Shown here piece by piece: positions 50,880 to 62,856 of a stretch of 64,000 nucleotides of DNA. Origin of the DNA: Zygaena filipendulae (lineage: Eukaryota; Arthropoda; Insecta; Lepidoptera; Zygaenidae); assembly GCA_907165275.2 (NCBI GenBank), contig OU015649.1:5858001-5922000 (forward strand), given 5' to 3'. How positions within the stretch are numbered: position 1 is the first letter of the stretch; each line of letters opens with the position of its first letter. The notes under the pieces are model-generated. The model saw nothing but the letters and a program-made list of their open reading frames with translations. It was not told the DNA's origin and did not search any database. Position numbers and translations under genes: made by a program.

Positions 50880-51630
50880 TAGCTTCTTATGTCCTATTAC
50901 TATTTGTACTTATACGTAATACGTTATATGTATATTGTCACGCGTAGTAAGCTACATGCGGAATTAGATTTTAATCCTTTCCGTAATTATCGCATAATGG
51001 TTGCTCAAACAGATAGACAGACAACAGATAACAATGGTATCTGACTTTCATCGCTTGCTATGTTCAAAGCGATCATTTGGGTTTCTGTTTACCCTATGTC
51101 TGGATGTTTGTATGTATGAAGGACCTATAGTAAGCATGTATTTTAAAAAGAATATTGATATTATATCAGTTGTCTGGTACCTATATTATATAGTAATGGC
51201 TCTGCTTAGTCTGGGACTGGGCTCTAGTATTCTAGATATTCTTGTGGATCCAAACAGGAGATCCATACGGACGGAGGCTTATTATTATAATTATACCTAC
51301 TAACCAAAAAAATATTGGACAACCACATTACAGTATTTTTTTTATAATTTTATGTTTGTCGCGCTTCCACCCCCGTGCTTCCCGAGATTCCCTCGGGGAT
51401 TCATATTATACACAAACCAGCCGGAAGATATTCTGCAAATGATAGCGATTATCGTATCAAAATCCGTTGCGTAGTTTGAAATATTCAAGCGAGAACAAAG
51501 ACATACACGCTGATAGCGTCTTTGTTTCATACTATTTATGATTTATAAATAAGTTGGGAGATAAACTAAAAAAATGTAGGTATTTGTTTTTGCAATGAAA
51601 AGGACAAACCGACTTCTTTCACCCGATGGG
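50880..51630. other. Stretch without a recognised gene
   Basis: A 100-codon open frame on the plus strand (51001-51303) has hydrophobic segments but no recognisable family. Nothing else stands out. Confidence 0.45.
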
Positions 51631-51635
51631 TAATA

Positions 51636-51822
51636 TTTCCCCGCGGTTTTACCAGCGTTAATTTCAGAGTTCCCACGGGAATTCTGGAATGAAAGTACCC
51701 TATGTCCAATTCAGGGGTACAGACAACGTGTATGGAAAATCTCCTGATGATTGGTTGAGTGGTTAAAGCGTGAAAGGGTAACAGACAGACAGTTTTACTT
51801 TCGCATTTACAATTGTTAAAGA
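51636..51822 (-). mobile_element. Helitron-like element
   Basis: 'ttccccgcggttttaccagc', 'gacaacgtgtatggaaaatc', 'gattggttgagtggttaaag' and a far end 'tttcgcatttacaattgtta'. Confidence 0.55.
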
Positions 51823-52284
51823 TTTAGTTTTTAGGAATGTGGGACCAAAACTTGGGGTGAAGCAGGAACAAATCGACCAGACAAAACCGTAAGCTTACTT
51901 TGTTAAAGTACAATAAATTAATTGTTCATGTGTAGTTATAGGTATATATAGAATGGAATACGATAGGTTGATTGATCGGTTACTTTCAGCATCTGTGTCG
52001 ATAAAAAAATCAACAAAAATAACAAGATAATATCTACTATTTCAATGTCTGATTATGTAACATATTGAGTACCTACCTACCTACTAACGTCGGACGCACA
52101 CAATAATCACTGCTTTGCTGTAAAAATCATTTTGTTCGCCGTGACGTGAATACCGTAGAGGGTCATGAATGTCTTTACACGTGTGTCTTCTAAGTCAATC
52201 AATAGAGTTTTTAATAAGTATATTAGGTATATCAAAGAGTCAGAACGAAAACTAATTAAATTAGATACTTACTAATCCTACTAG

Positions 52285-52475
52285 TCCTACTAATATTATA
52301 AATGTGAAAGTGTGGATGTTTGGATGTTTGGTACTCAATCACGCAAAAACGGCTGAACGGATTTGGATGACATTTGGCATACACGTTGTCAGGGGTACAG
52401 AGAACCACCGTTTTTGCGTGATTGAGTTACAAACATCCAAAAATCCACACTTTCTCCTTTATAATATTAGTAGGA
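52285..52475. mobile_element. Inverted dimer of Helitron-like 5' ends
   Basis: TCCTACTAATATTATAAATG starts both sides: plus from 52285 and, in reverse, ending at 52475. The two share 'gtttggatgtttg' and 'actcaatcacgcaaaaacgg' and meet near 52402. Neither side has the hairpin/CTAG 3' end. Confidence 0.75.
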
Positions 52476-52499
52476 TTAAAGATTTATAGACTTACCTAC

Positions 52500-55080
52500 A
52501 TACCTATTGACTGAATATATGCTTCATGCAATTTTTGTTTGATACTGTTTGCTCACGGCTCTAACGACCGAGATGAAACTGGAGTGACTTATTTATAGGA
52601 TTGCTATAATATACCTACATATCATAAAACGCGTGTTCAAATAGTAACAAGTGAAATGGAATGCTTTCCTGTAATGTGTGTTACGGTAAACATTTTTGTT
52701 TATGTATATTATCTACATTTAAGTAGCTGATATTTTTTCCTTTTGACGACTCAGCTCGGCGGCGGTGTGGGTATTTTTTCCACGCAACTCTAGCTTCAGT
52801 GCCCAAATATTTTCTATGGGATTCGCGTCTGGTGACTGTGAGGAAGAAAAACCGCTTCATAGCGTGATGCGTATGCAGCACTCATCGTGAGGAACGTGCT
52901 CTCTCTCCGAAAGTCGTGACTGAGTTGAATGTCTAAACTCTAAACGCATCTTATAGGCCTAATACCACTTTATGAGATACAACTAGTTTTTATTGGATAC
53001 TTATATTTTTTAGAACACTTACTTCGGGCACAGAATAGATAATATAATACTTTACTAGTACGCTCTTGTCAAACTTCGGGTACGCTCTATTGAGATTGTA
53101 TAACACAATATCAGCTTTAGAGATTATGATGTTTATGTTCTTAGGTAATCATTATTTTCAATATTTATTGACTTTCTAAATCCAAAAAACAGTGATGTGG
53201 AGCTGTCTGTCTATCAGACCATCTGTCGATCTGTGTGAAAACTACTGGAGTTTGAACGGATTATAAGTACCTAATGCAACCTGGTAGGTATACTTTTTAC
53301 TATACCTAAGTACTTTACTTTGTCCTAAAATTGACAATAGATTATATGTGATTAGGCATATGCATACTCTCTTGTTATAGTTTTATGATAACTCTTATTT
53401 CTTTTTAAAAAGTTAACGATATAAGTTCATTACCATGTAATAATAAGCAAACCACTTTGATTTTTTTGGGTCATAACTTCTTTTTGCCAAATTGTAAAAA
53501 TCTAAAAATCCTACACTTATTAGTTCATATTGTAAAATGCTTTCTTTGGTCATAAAATATGCATTACCGGAATAATGTTAGAGGCAATCGATAAGACTGC
53601 AGAACCACTACAAACTGGCTGGTTTGTTTGTGTTGTAGAACGATGTTAATGGAATGGAAAACCAGTCATTAATTTAGCACAACATTAATATTACAAAATT
53701 ATACCACTGTTTACTATGAATCACTATCACATCTAAATAAACTTTTTAGACTGGATCAGATTTAAAAAAACTCTAACATCGAAAACTAGGAAGTGATTTG
53801 CATGAACTAATATTATTATGACTAAACAAAAACACACGGCGTCAGCACAAAGGCAGAGAAACGGGTAGATACACTCATGATTTTGGATTATTATTGGTTA
53901 TGTGTAACAGATTAAATTAAATCTATTATACTTATAATAAAACTGAAATACTTTCTTTGGTTGCATGTAACTATTATTACCTATTATTATTGTAAATTTG
54001 CATGGAAAACGAGAAACAAAAAGGGCTTTATTATTATTATTATTATTTATTATAATCTCACGATCTACGAAATACGTACTCCTGGCGCCAGACACGTGAT
54101 ATTTCTTTAGATACCTACTAACAATACCACTACACACACACACATACCTACACACACACACAAGATTTTAAGCATTCCCAACACTAGGAGAAATCATGCT
54201 TAAAACGTGTGGCGCTAGAGATAAGTTGAAGTTACCAAAACATGGCGGTGAAAAGGTTGATAAAAGTTTCACATATACCTACCTTTTCAACTACGGAATG
54301 GAAAATTCTGGAAATGGTTGAAATAATGTCGTATTTTTTTTTTTAAGAAAAAAATCTTTGAAGTAATTTTCTTTCTACCTACGCAACCCTTCCCTGTTCG
54401 TAATCCAACACGCATTTGGCTGGTTTTTTACTTACAATACCTATAAGGCAAATACTTATTGTTGGACAAAGTCGTTTATTAATTGCGTAATTACAAAAGG
54501 TACAATACTGTTCAGATTACAGTTTTTAGCCACGTTGATTATGGAAATACATACTTATTAGTATTATATTTTTTCGTAATATCTATACTAGTAATAATTA
54601 TAAAACTGGAGAATGTATTTAGTTGAACGCGCTAATCTAAGGAACTAGCTTACTGGTTTGAACAGTTGCTCAAAAAGTGCTATACCTATAGGTATTACTT
54701 AGCTGTTTAGCGTGTGGAGAGTTGATGATCACGCACTAGTGCTACTGCAAAAAAAAATGGCAAAAATAATCCTCCAAAGCGCTTTTACTTTCAATTTTAC
54801 TCTTTCTACGCACCTATACGCTCATTACATTCACATCCGCCTTGATTTGATGCGGATGCGAATATTCACAACATCCCTGGTATGTATTTGGTGCCAACTT
54901 CATAAATTTTTCATTCGGTATATATTTGTTTCTATTGACAATAATATCGATAGGTATATGTTTACGTTAATTGCAACATAATAATTTTAGTGGTGATTTA
55001 ACGATATAATATATAATGTTTACAATATTAGTTAGGTACCTACAAGATTACTGAGAAACTAATTTTCACTAAGCCAGAAT
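52500..55080. other. Stretch without a recognised gene
   Basis: AT-rich sequence with (att)n at about 54029-54052 and (ca)n runs at about 54132-54163. Open frames of 66-89 codons carry no known motif. Confidence 0.5.
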
Positions 55081-55089
55081 TGTTGTTTT

Positions 55090-55195
55090 ATTTTAATTTT
55101 TTCGCAACTGTATTACACGTGCACCTACAGTACTGTCATTCCAACTTATTCCGGCTGCTGATGCTCGCCTTCGGCTCGGCCTAACCTAACCTAAC
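55090..55195 (-). repeat. Partial copy of the 1594-2011 MITE
   Basis: Read in reverse: a gccgagccgaaggcgag segment, a hairpin remnant with cacgtg, then cagttgcgaaaaaatt, in the order of the copy at 1640-1745. Confidence 0.5.
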
Positions 55196-55317
55196 ATATA
55201 TTGTAATTGTAATTAAATGACGTACTATTGTGTTGGCTATAGTTAACTTATCAAAGAAGGCTATAGGCTAGGTATATAAAATCACGCTATGACTAATAAC
55301 AGCGAAACATCAAATTG

Positions 55318-55347
55318 ACGCGGGTGAAACCGCGGGGCACAACTAGT
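55318..55347 (+). repeat. Helitron-like terminal hairpin remnant
   Basis: 'gacgcgggtgaaaccgcggg' and CTAG then T, with nothing of the element upstream. Confidence 0.5.
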
Positions 55348-55459
55348 ATCTTCGTAATAAATATTATCAATACGTAATTGTCTAAATTGTCGTTTATTTA
55401 ATAAAAAACCATCGTATATGATACGGATATAGCAGCCGCGCGCCGCTCCCAGCAAACGG

Positions 55460-55764
55460 TATCTGGGGGCACGGCAGTGCCCCCGCCAAGTCGAGCAACA
55501 AAAGCGGCACGGCCGTACTATCCTTTTCTCGAAGCAATTCAGGCCATTTTCGACCCCCTATAACTTCGTTGTGGATAAAACTAGAAGCCTGAATTTTTAG
55601 TAAACAAGCAGGTATTGTATAAAGACGGTATAATTTAAATTTCATTCGATTTGAACCAGTAGTTTAAGAATTATAACTAGTCAAAGTTTCTTAATTTTGT
55701 AGGTCACTCACTCACTCACTGACCGATCATCAAAACTCTAAGGCACTTCTAGCAGACATAGAAG
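55460..55764 (-). mobile_element. 1,810-bp repeat, right copy, inner piece
   Basis: Reverse complement of 45878-46182, from tatctgggggcacggcagtg to catagaag. It is cut off from the rest of its copy (61348-62856) by the LTR element; GAAG (55761-55764) is the left target duplication. Confidence 0.85.
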
Positions 55765-56388
55765 TGTTAAATTATTAGCATTAGTAAGGATACCTAGTAA
55801 ATAAAACAACCTGATTTTAACAAAACTATTCCTTTGTGTCTGTATTACCAATTATAATAAAAACTCTTTGATATAATTTGTATCAAATTCTATAATAATC
55901 AAAGCCAGTATAGATAAGCAATAGGAATCTCAAAACATGTTACGCACAAAGTAATCAAATCTCTGAAGCTAAAGTTAAGCTTGAACAGTATATTTTATGA
56001 GAACAATACAGTAATCACAATTATTATTACAAGCATTAAATAGAGCCAAAACTGTCTACCAATACTTAACTTTCGATGTTATGATGTCTTCCATCTAGGA
56101 AATCACCAGCACCACTGACTCGATCCTTTGTTGCTGCCATTATATAAACATGTTCTCCCGCGCGTTTCTCCCGCTATCTCAAATAACATTTTATTTACTC
56201 TACAGTTTATGAATTCACAATGTTGCCAGTTATTAAATATGAATTGGCCATGGAAATGCAATTTAAATCACTTTAATAAACATTGGTATAATTATTTAAA
56301 TTAAGAATCACAATACATAGCATAAGAATCATAATAATATTAATCAATTTTAATATATTAGTACAGAATACCTAAATCACTATTCACA
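55765..56388. repeat. Long terminal repeat, left
   Basis: 624 bp, TG...CA. Contains ttatataa near 56140 and aataaa near 56274, which could be promoter and poly(A) signals; the first is self-complementary and does not settle orientation. Confidence 0.85.
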
Positions 56389-56654
56389 CTCGCCCATCCT
56401 GACATCTTTGCGACCCTGCAAAGTAAAAAGGTTTTGTAAAAATAATTACACTTTATCTAAATGTAACACAAATTCAAACCATGATTCTTTTTTTTTGTTT
56501 TTATCCAATCCATGTTACTAAGTTCCACCAACTTCCACTTAACTTCTATCCATTATCCATAATAAGATTTTATTTTATTCCTTAATAACCAATAATATTA
56601 ATAATAATATTTAGCATTGAACCATTTATCAAATATTTTATCTGCGGACTCGCT

Positions 56655-57145
56655 TAGACGATTACGTAATTTTCGTCAAAGTTCCAACTGCTACTAAAGT
56701 TGCATTAGCACAATCACTCCTTTTACCAATGATCGACTATGCCGATTCCTGCTTTACTGACATTAGCGAGGAGCAGCTAAATAAACTTGAGCGCCTCCAG
56801 AATCTATGTATCCGGTTCATATTTGGTCTACGCAAATATGACCATGTCTCCGAATTTCGCACCAAGCTCAAGTGGCTTCCGATTTGCCTTCGCCGGAATG
56901 CGCATGTCCTCTTCCTTCTATATAGCATACTGTTCAATCCACCTTCCTCCAACTACCTAAAAGACCTCTTCGTATTTCAATCTTCTTCCCATAACCTGCC
57001 TGTTCGATCATCCCAGAACTTACTTCTTATGATTCCTGCCCCTAGAACCAACTTTTATGATTATTCCTTCTCTGTACAAGCAGTCCGCTTGTGGAATTCG
57101 CTACCTGTAGAGGTGCGAATAGGCCAAATCACTACCCACCTTTAA
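56655..57145 (+). pseudogene. Non-LTR retrotransposon reverse transcriptase, C-terminal fragment
   Basis: In frame upstream of the Met at 56729 it reads TATKVALAQSLLLPMIDYAD, then LERLQNLCIRFIFGLRKYDH and later FSVQAVRLWNSLPVEVR. This is the region after the polymerase palm typical of Jockey/CR1-like elements (LAQS..P.IDYAD, LQN.CIRFIFGL, A.RLWN.LP). About 155 codons remain of roughly 900. Homology stops near 57120, and the following bases belong to a different element type. 5'-truncated and dead. Clade assignment is from memory of these motifs. Confidence 0.7.
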
Positions 57146-57848
57146 GAGCCTGGCTTACTTGGGGTGAACTGTTTCCCGAAACAGAAGGATTTATGCTTGC
57201 CATTCAAGACCAAGTCATCGAAACACGAAACTACCAAAAGCATATACTAAAAGTCCATAATATATCAAATGACAGCTGCAGAAAATGTAACGGTGCCCCG
57301 GAAACGATACAGCATCTCATAAGTGTCTGCAAGTCAATAGTACAAAAAGATTATAAACACCGCTACGACCAGGTTGCTAAGATTATTCATCAGAGACTTG
57401 CAAGCAAATCTAAACTGAGGACGAATGAACCAATTTCTTATTAAAAACACATACCTGACAGCGTTCTAGGGAATTCAACCCACAGGCTGTAGGGCACAAT
57501 ATCTAAAAGCTTACAAAATATACTGACCTCAAAACGAAATAGCAAAAATGTGGAAATTACAGAATATTACCTTCATCCCTGTTGTACTACCACCATCTGA
57601 AATCCCTTGTCAACTGCACCAACCCTTCGCTACCCTCCAATTACCTAGGTACACTTACATTATTATGCAGAAGGCGGTAATACTAAATACATGTCGAATC
57701 GTCCGCAAACTCCTCCAAACTGATGACCACACAACTCTTAATACTTCCACTTAAACTAACCTCCACTTGGCTTTGGCCCGTGGTTGCCAATTAATACCGG
57801 TCTAGCTGAGAAGAATTCAAAAATCCAAATTCCCATAATAATAATAAT
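57146..57848 (+). pseudogene. Second non-LTR retrotransposon fragment (R4/Dong-like)
   Basis: It reads GELFPETEGFMLAIQDQVIE, then SCRKCNGAPETIQHLISVCK, a Cys-rich motif, and HRYDQVAKIIHQRLASKS, ending in a stop at about 57442. A further frame at 57548 reads MWKLQNITFIPVVLPPSEIP and MQKAVILNTCRIVRKLL. These phrases are familiar from R4/Dong-like retrotransposon proteins of Lepidoptera. The 3' end runs into taataataat, consistent with elements that insert at TAA repeats. Frameshifted and truncated; clade call tentative. Confidence 0.55.
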
Positions 57849-58015
57849 CCACTTCACAACACACAGATAAGCGTCTTGACCCCACACTAAACTATAAGCT
57901 TGTGTCATGGCAACCAAGCAAACTTGGTATACCTATAGGTACTTACTACATATTATTACATATGTCCATATTACACTATAGATATAGTATATTATGTATT
58001 CACGCCCAGACTGGA
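57843..58015 (-). mobile_element. SINE body, truncated copy
   Basis: 'aataatccacttcacaacac' and 'aaactataagcttgtgtcat' match 14275-14350 in the same orientation. The tRNA-like head with A and B boxes is absent. Confidence 0.6.
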
Positions 58016-58179
58016 AAATATAATAATATACTTAACAAAATAAAATATAAAAATACAATAATCTATACATACATAATTATAAATAAAATTTATGTGTCGG
58101 TTTGTAACTCAAAATTAACAGCTTTTTAATAAATGCATAATAAGAAAATAAGTATAATTATAATATGTCACCTACTTAT

Positions 58180-58461
58180 ATGTCTGTCTGTTCCGGGTAA
58201 TCTCTAAAACGGCTGGATCGATTTTAACTGGACTTTCACTGGCAAATCGTCAAAGTCAAATCATTTATTCAAATTTGGTCCATAATATGACTCTTTGACG
58301 TCAACATAATTACAGTTATTATGACAACACCCATAAAACATCCACCCTTCACAGCTTCCTAGCTGATGTTATAAGGAGTAACTTGGCTACATTTATTTCC
58401 AAAAATTAGTTCCTGCGGGAACTCCGAAATCCACGCGAGCAAAATCGCGGGGCACAGCTAG
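58180..58461 (+). mobile_element. Helitron-like element interrupted by a LINE tail
   Basis: Left part 'atgtctgtctgttccgggta' to 'ggactttcactggcaaat'; right part 'agctgatgttataaggagta' through the hairpin to CTAG (58458-58461) and T. These halves are contiguous in the relative at 8958-9170. The 58249-58360 segment between them is the insertion. Confidence 0.7.
58249..58360 (-). mobile_element. LINE 3' end nested in the Helitron-like element
   Basis: Reversed (gtcaaa) tail, aataaa-type 'catttattcaaatttggtcc' and 'cacagcttcctag', the same family as 39633-39835. Confidence 0.65.
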
Positions 58462-59281
58462 TAATCAATAAATAAATATATAAATAAATAAATTTATTTC
58501 ACACTCTTTATCTCCATTATTTTCAACCATAATTTATAACCATTCATTATTATTCCATTATTTTATAACCATTTTATTTTCAACCATATTTTTTTTTTAT
58601 CCAATTTATCCAATTATTCAAGTAATTCCATTTTTACCAATATTTTATTCATTTAGTCCAATTTATTCATTAATACCAGAGATCCATTTAATTATTCCAT
58701 TTATTACTTTTATACCATTCATCACTTAGATTATCAACCACTTTTAACCATTACTTTAGTATAAGTACATCAGGTACATGACCATATATTCCAGTATTTA
58801 ATTTTTGTACCTAATCCATTAGTAATTAAATCCAATAATCAAAATCGCTTTAACTAGTTAACCAGCTAGTTATTCCTTACACAATTAGTAGAGTAAATTC
58901 TTTTTCCCTCAAGTACCTAGGTTAAATTGACATTGAAAGAACTTTATTTGACACAACACATACATTAATTTTTAAAAAAAAAGTATGAATAAGAGACTGC
59001 CCCCAACCGCCAAACGATCAGAAACGTACCGGGAGATCGCAAGCGCACCAAACCCAAAATTAACTATAAATTCTTCTATGCTATCCACCTGACTCGTCTG
59101 TCGAGATTGTATCGGTCTCAGAGTCTATTTAGAACAATTGTATGTAATCTGACTATGCTTTGACACCTTATGGACAAGTTCTAGTTGAAGAAAAGAAAGA
59201 AGTCTATCCATTACAAACAACCAAGGAAACAAACAAAAATGGATCTTATGTCCTTATTGGCGCCTATTAGATAATATACGG

Positions 59282-59590
59282 AGGTAAAGTTATATAAGTT
59301 TGCAAACTTTGTAAGTTTGGATGTAGTGGGTAGTCTCTGGTACTACTGAACAGATTCTTAAAATTCCTTAATAAAAGATACTGACACAGCACAGGAGTGA
59401 CACGTACTTTCCATTTCCAAACAAAGAATTCCTGCCGAAATATCAAAATTCACGCTGGGAAATCAGCGGGGAAACAGATATTTTAATAGGTTAGGTATGG
59501 ATAAAAGTGAAATAGGCAATAAGGTAGATACATTTTATCCGGATGTAAAGGAATTTCGCGGGTTGAATCGCGGGGGATAGTAGGCACCTA
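59282..59590 (+). repeat. Decayed Helitron-like units
   Basis: 'gttatataagtttgcaaact', 'gtagtctctggtactactga' and two gc-rich hairpin remnants (near 59460 and 59560). No clean ends. Confidence 0.4.
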
Positions 59591-60723
59591 GCAGTAAAAT
59601 ATTACTTATCGTTGAAGGTAAATTATGATAATACTCTAAAACTGATTTTGTTCTCTATACGTATCTATTTAAGTATTATTAATGAATGTTGGCATATAAT
59701 CAAAAAAGAAAACTGTGACTATTGTTTTAAACAAGATTCGAATTTGAAAACTAACTTAGAGACCACACTTGAATCGCAACCTTTTAATGTGTTATACAAA
59801 TGCATATTACGTTTAATTAAATTGTTTAAATTACAGGAGGATTACAGAATAATTTCACAGAAAGTACCTTTACCTATCTATTTTCTTCAAAAGCTCAATG
59901 GTTAAATAGAGTTACTACTGCATTAATTAACATCAAGTTAAATATTGTGTAATTCCACTACAAATTATTAAGAAAGACTTACCGCTACCACAATAACCAC
60001 GAGTATACTCCGCTACTAAGCGCACTAAAGAAGAAATGCTGTAATTGAATACCCGCGCATAATCACACATTCTTAGAATTATAAGCATTGATATATTCCT
60101 ATAAGAAAAAAATCTCCAGGACTTCAAACCCATTTACTACGAATTCTATCGACACCTGACCTTCATACTTTTATTGGACTACCTCCAAAACCTTTTACAA
60201 AAATATCTGATGGAAGCAATAAGACAAGTTTTAGCGAGCAATCTCGAGTATCTAAATTAACCCGTGTAATCGATATTGTCAGGGAATGCCTCTAAATTCT
60301 TTTGTTTCTATTTATGCCATGTAAATTCATAAGAACGCAAAGTCTTGTGCCACAACTTAGCCAATCCAGTCAAACGTGACTGCACATAATAACTTTTCCA
60401 TCATCGTTCCAACCATGTATTGCCCTTAGATGTTCGATTTTATCAAGATTTTATTAAGCCATTGTAATACCGGCAATTCCGATTTCTCAAAATCGAATTC
60501 GGGAAAAATACGGGTTTAACCAAGACGTTACTATAATATGGAGCGATCCTACCAGTATCATCCAGTTGTGAAGATTCTTTATTTCTCACGGCCCGTGGAG
60601 AAGGCGTATCTCTAGGCCGCCATGGCGCCCAGGATCTGGAAGTGATCCATGACCGTCGTTTCGTTTAACAGGACTCCGAGAATGCTTTGGCTGCTTGAAT
60701 CCTTAATAATCCCACTTCTGAAA
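59591..60723. other. LTR element interior without recognised coding
   Basis: A 97-codon plus-strand frame (59612-59905) and a 66-codon minus-strand frame are unrecognised. The 60540-60720 part is relatively GC-rich and lies next to the LTR, where a leader and primer-binding region would be if the element runs on the minus strand. No tRNA-complementary site was confirmed. Confidence 0.4.
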
Positions 60724-61347
60724 TGTTAAATTATTAGCATTAGTAAGGATACCTAGTAAATAAAACAACCTGATTTTAACAAAACTATTCCTTTGTGTCT
60801 GTATTACCAATTATAATAAAAACTCTTTGATATAATTTGTATCAAATTCTATAATAATCAAAGCCAGTATAGATAAGCAATAGGAATCTCAAAACATGTT
60901 ACGCACAAAGTAATCAAATCTCTGAAGCTAAAGTTAAGCTTGAACAGTATATTTTATGAGAACAATACAGTAATCACAATTATTATTACAAGCATTAAAT
61001 AGAGCCAAAACTGTCTACCAATACTTAACTTTCGATGTTATGATGTCTTCCATCTAGGAAATCACCAGCACCACTGACTCGATCCTTTGTTGCTGCCATT
61101 ATATAAACATGTTCTCCCGCGCGTTTCTCCCGCTATCTCAAATAACATTTTATTTACTCTACAGTTTATGAATTCACAATGTTGCCAGTTATTAAATATG
61201 AATTGGCCATGGAAATGCAATTTAAATCACTTTAATAAACATTGGTATAATTATTTAAATTAAGAATCACAATACATAGCATAAGAATCATAATAATATT
61301 AATCAATTTTAATATATTAGTACAGAATACCTAAATCACTATTCACA
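60724..61347. repeat. Long terminal repeat, right
   Basis: 624 bp, apparently identical to 55765-56388; followed at once by GAAG, the right target duplication. Confidence 0.85.
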
Positions 61348-62856
61348 GAAGTTTGAAATTTAGAATACAATTAGTGTTTATTGTATAAATCAAGGAAAAA
61401 TTGAAATATTTTGCAATTTCGGTACAGTTTTCTAGATACACCAACTGCATAAATAACTTTGTAATCCCATATAAATGTATGGAATTACAAAGTTACATAT
61501 GCAGTTATATGTACCAACTGCACAAATAACTTTGTAATCCCATATAAATGTATGGAATTACAAAGTTATATATGCAGTTATATGTACCAACTGCACAAAT
61601 AACTTTGTAATCCCATATAAATATATGAGACTAGCTGTTCCCTGCGGTTTCACCCGCGATAATTTCGGAGATCCCGCGGGAATTCAGAAATGCAAAGTAG
61701 TTAGTACCCTATATCCCTAGGTTTTCTTTACCCCTGACAACGTGCATGCAAAATGTCATGAGATTTCACCAGCGTTAATTTCGGAGATCCTTCGGGAATT
61801 CCGAGATAAAATTACCCTAATCTGAATGCTCCAACGATTTTCATGAAATTTTGTATACAGGGGATTTCGGGGGCCATAAATCGATCTAGCTAGGATTCAT
61901 TTCTGGAATTCCCGCGCGAACTCTGATATCAACGCGGGTGAATTAATTATTGCATACTACACGTTGTCAAGGGTACAGGAAAGGTCATAGGGTAGTAAGT
62001 ACTTTTATCTCAGAATACCCGCGGGATCTCCGAAATTAACGTGGGTTAAACCGCGGGGAACAGCTATTTAAGCCGAGCGAAGCTCGGTTGCCCAGATATT
62101 AATAAATAATAATAATAAGTGTAGCTAGTTACCTACCTAGATATAAAGTGTAGATACATAGTTACCTAGACATAATTATGTTCAAAGGTACAATGGTCAA
62201 CGGAATGAAAAAGCAAGAAAAAATCTTTCAAGTTATTAAAATAGACTAAATTGCTCAAAGGAGGAAGACCATTTACAAAAAGAAATGAGATCCCATCAAA
62301 AACAAACTTGTAAAAAATCCAAGTCTCGCAACTCAGTTCTTCTACATTAAAAAGTTGTGAGATCAATGTAATACCAAGTCGGTTAATTTATTCAGTGCCT
62401 ACTTAAGGGTCCTTCTGTCTAAAGTTATCATGTTATAAGCTAATCTAATAACATTTTATAGTGACCATATCAAATTTAAAAATCTTTTATGTTTTAAATA
62501 GATTGATTGGCTTGGCGATCACATGAAAACACAATGTATCTCACAAGTAATACATATTATAATTAAATTAGATTGTTTAGAACCATAATTATGTATTACA
62601 TGTGAGATATATTGTGTTTTCACGTGATCGCCAAGCCAATCAATCTATCTAAAACATAAAAGATTTTTAAATTTGATATGGTCACTATAAAATGTTATTA
62701 GATTAGCTTATAACATGATAACTTTAGACAGAAGGACCCTTAAGTAGGCACTGAATAAATTAACCGACTTGGTATTACATTGATCTCACAACTTTTTAAT
62801 GTAGAAGAACTGAGTTGCGAGACTTGGATTTTTTACAAGTTTGTTTTTGATGGGAT
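61348..62856 (-). mobile_element. 1,810-bp repeat, right copy, outer piece
   Basis: Reverse complement of 44373-45881, including the fold-back (62288-62856), facing Helitron-like ends (61630-62068) and the 73-bp palindromic units (61440-61630). Together with 55460-55764, and counting GAAG once, it totals 1,810 bp, the same as the left copy. Confidence 0.85.

Larger units (their letters stand above)
55765..61347. mobile_element. LTR retrotransposon, 5,583 bp, apparently non-autonomous
   Basis: Two direct 624-bp terminal repeats (55765-56388 and 60724-61347) start TGTTAAATTATTAGC and end CTATTCACA. They appear identical on reading. The 4-bp duplication GAAG flanks both sides (55761-55764, 61348-61351). 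On the minus strand a purine-rich tract (aggatgggcgag) precedes one LTR and could be the polypurine tract, which favours minus orientation. No protease, reverse transcriptase, RNase H or integrase of LTR type was recognised in the 4.3-kb interior. It holds other elements instead: non-LTR fragments, a SINE body and Helitron-like copies. It probably moved with proteins supplied by another element. Confidence 0.85.
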
